DNA of 9,288 nucleotides from Fervidifonticultor sp964526945. Lineage in GTDB: Bacteria > Sysuimicrobiota > Sysuimicrobiia > Sysuimicrobiales > Humicultoraceae. The DNA is taken from contig CAZGNA010000110.1 in the NCBI GenBank assembly GCA_964526945.1, forward strand, positions 1 through 9,288, read 5' to 3'. A program made the translations under genes and the position numbers. Under the pieces are notes generated by a model. The model searched no databases. It saw nothing but the letters and a program-made list of their open reading frames with translations, and had not been told where the DNA came from. Numbering within the stretch: the stretch's first letter is position 1; every line of letters starts with the position of its first letter. Shown piece by piece: positions 9,269-9,288 of this stretch.

Positions 9269-9288
9269 GGGACCCTTTGAAGGGTCCC
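9269..9288. terminator. Strong hairpin at the window edge, possible terminator of the upstream gene
   Basis: GGGACCCT (9269-9276) pairs perfectly with AGGGTCCC (9281-9288) around a TTGA loop. The stem may extend past the window, as G9268 could pair with base 9289. Neither strand shows a T run within the window, and the plus-strand side is cut off, so a terminator for either direction, or another RNA or DNA element, remains possible. Confidence 0.4.

Noticed and set aside
9205..9288. Plus-strand frame starting ATG at 9205 and open to the window end (28 codons), possibly a divergent gene.
   Set aside because: There is no Shine-Dalgarno, no matching -35, third positions lack the strong G/C bias of real genes here, and the ATG lies inside ARG box 2.

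Overview
The window is a block of core metabolism from a bacterium with very high GC content. Codon third positions are almost all G or C, and every gene is read from the minus strand. Reading 5'->3' on that strand the order is argC, argJ, argB, argD, argG, argH, argR, phoH, then the 5' end of a gene for a 7TM-HD (PgpH/YqfF-type) c-di-AMP phosphodiesterase that runs off the window at base 1. Only the roughly 105 bases upstream of argC are non-coding and AT-rich. The taxon cannot be fixed from sequence alone. An ArgR-type repressor, a monocistronic-style argCJBD order and phoH followed by a 7TM-HD gene fit a high-GC member of the Terrabacteria side (deep Bacillota, Chloroflexota or related uncultured phyla). 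They do not fit an enteric-type proteobacterium, but this is inference.

Region 9183-9288 is the control region. A sigma70-like promoter (-35 TTGCAT, 17-base spacer, -10 TATACT) is covered exactly by two tandem ARG-box-like palindromes 2 bp apart. The predicted transcription start lies only about 3-4 bases before the argC GTG, so the operon's first message looks leaderless or nearly so. Farther upstream are a 10-bp-spaced direct repeat and a strong hairpin at the window edge.

Region 3511-9182 (argC-J-B-D-G) plus argH makes the arginine pathway from N-acetylglutamyl phosphate handling to arginine, through the cyclic acetyl-recycling route. ArgJ swaps the acetyl group between acetylornithine and glutamate, ArgB and ArgC make the semialdehyde, ArgD aminates it, and ArgG and ArgH convert citrulline to arginine. 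The ornithine carbamoyltransferase (argF) is missing from the block and must be elsewhere. Junctions are tight: 7 bp at argC/argJ, and 4-base GTGA or ATGA overlaps at argJ/argB, argB/argD and argH/argR. Only the argD/argG (87 bp) and argG/argH (65 bp) gaps hold non-coding sequence, and each contains a hairpin.

Region 1-1967 holds argR, the repressor that should act at the ARG boxes, then a 96-bp gap with a strong GC hairpin, then phoH and the 7TM-HD gene, which overlap by one base. The same orientation and the lack of any visible promoter suggest that phoH and the 7TM-HD gene may be partly read through from the arginine operon.

I found no mobile element, CRISPR array, tRNA, rRNA or unknown defence-type system. 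The interesting points concern regulation: the operator/promoter overlap, the leaderless start, the hairpins in the gaps, and the ArgR-phoH-7TM-HD linkage.
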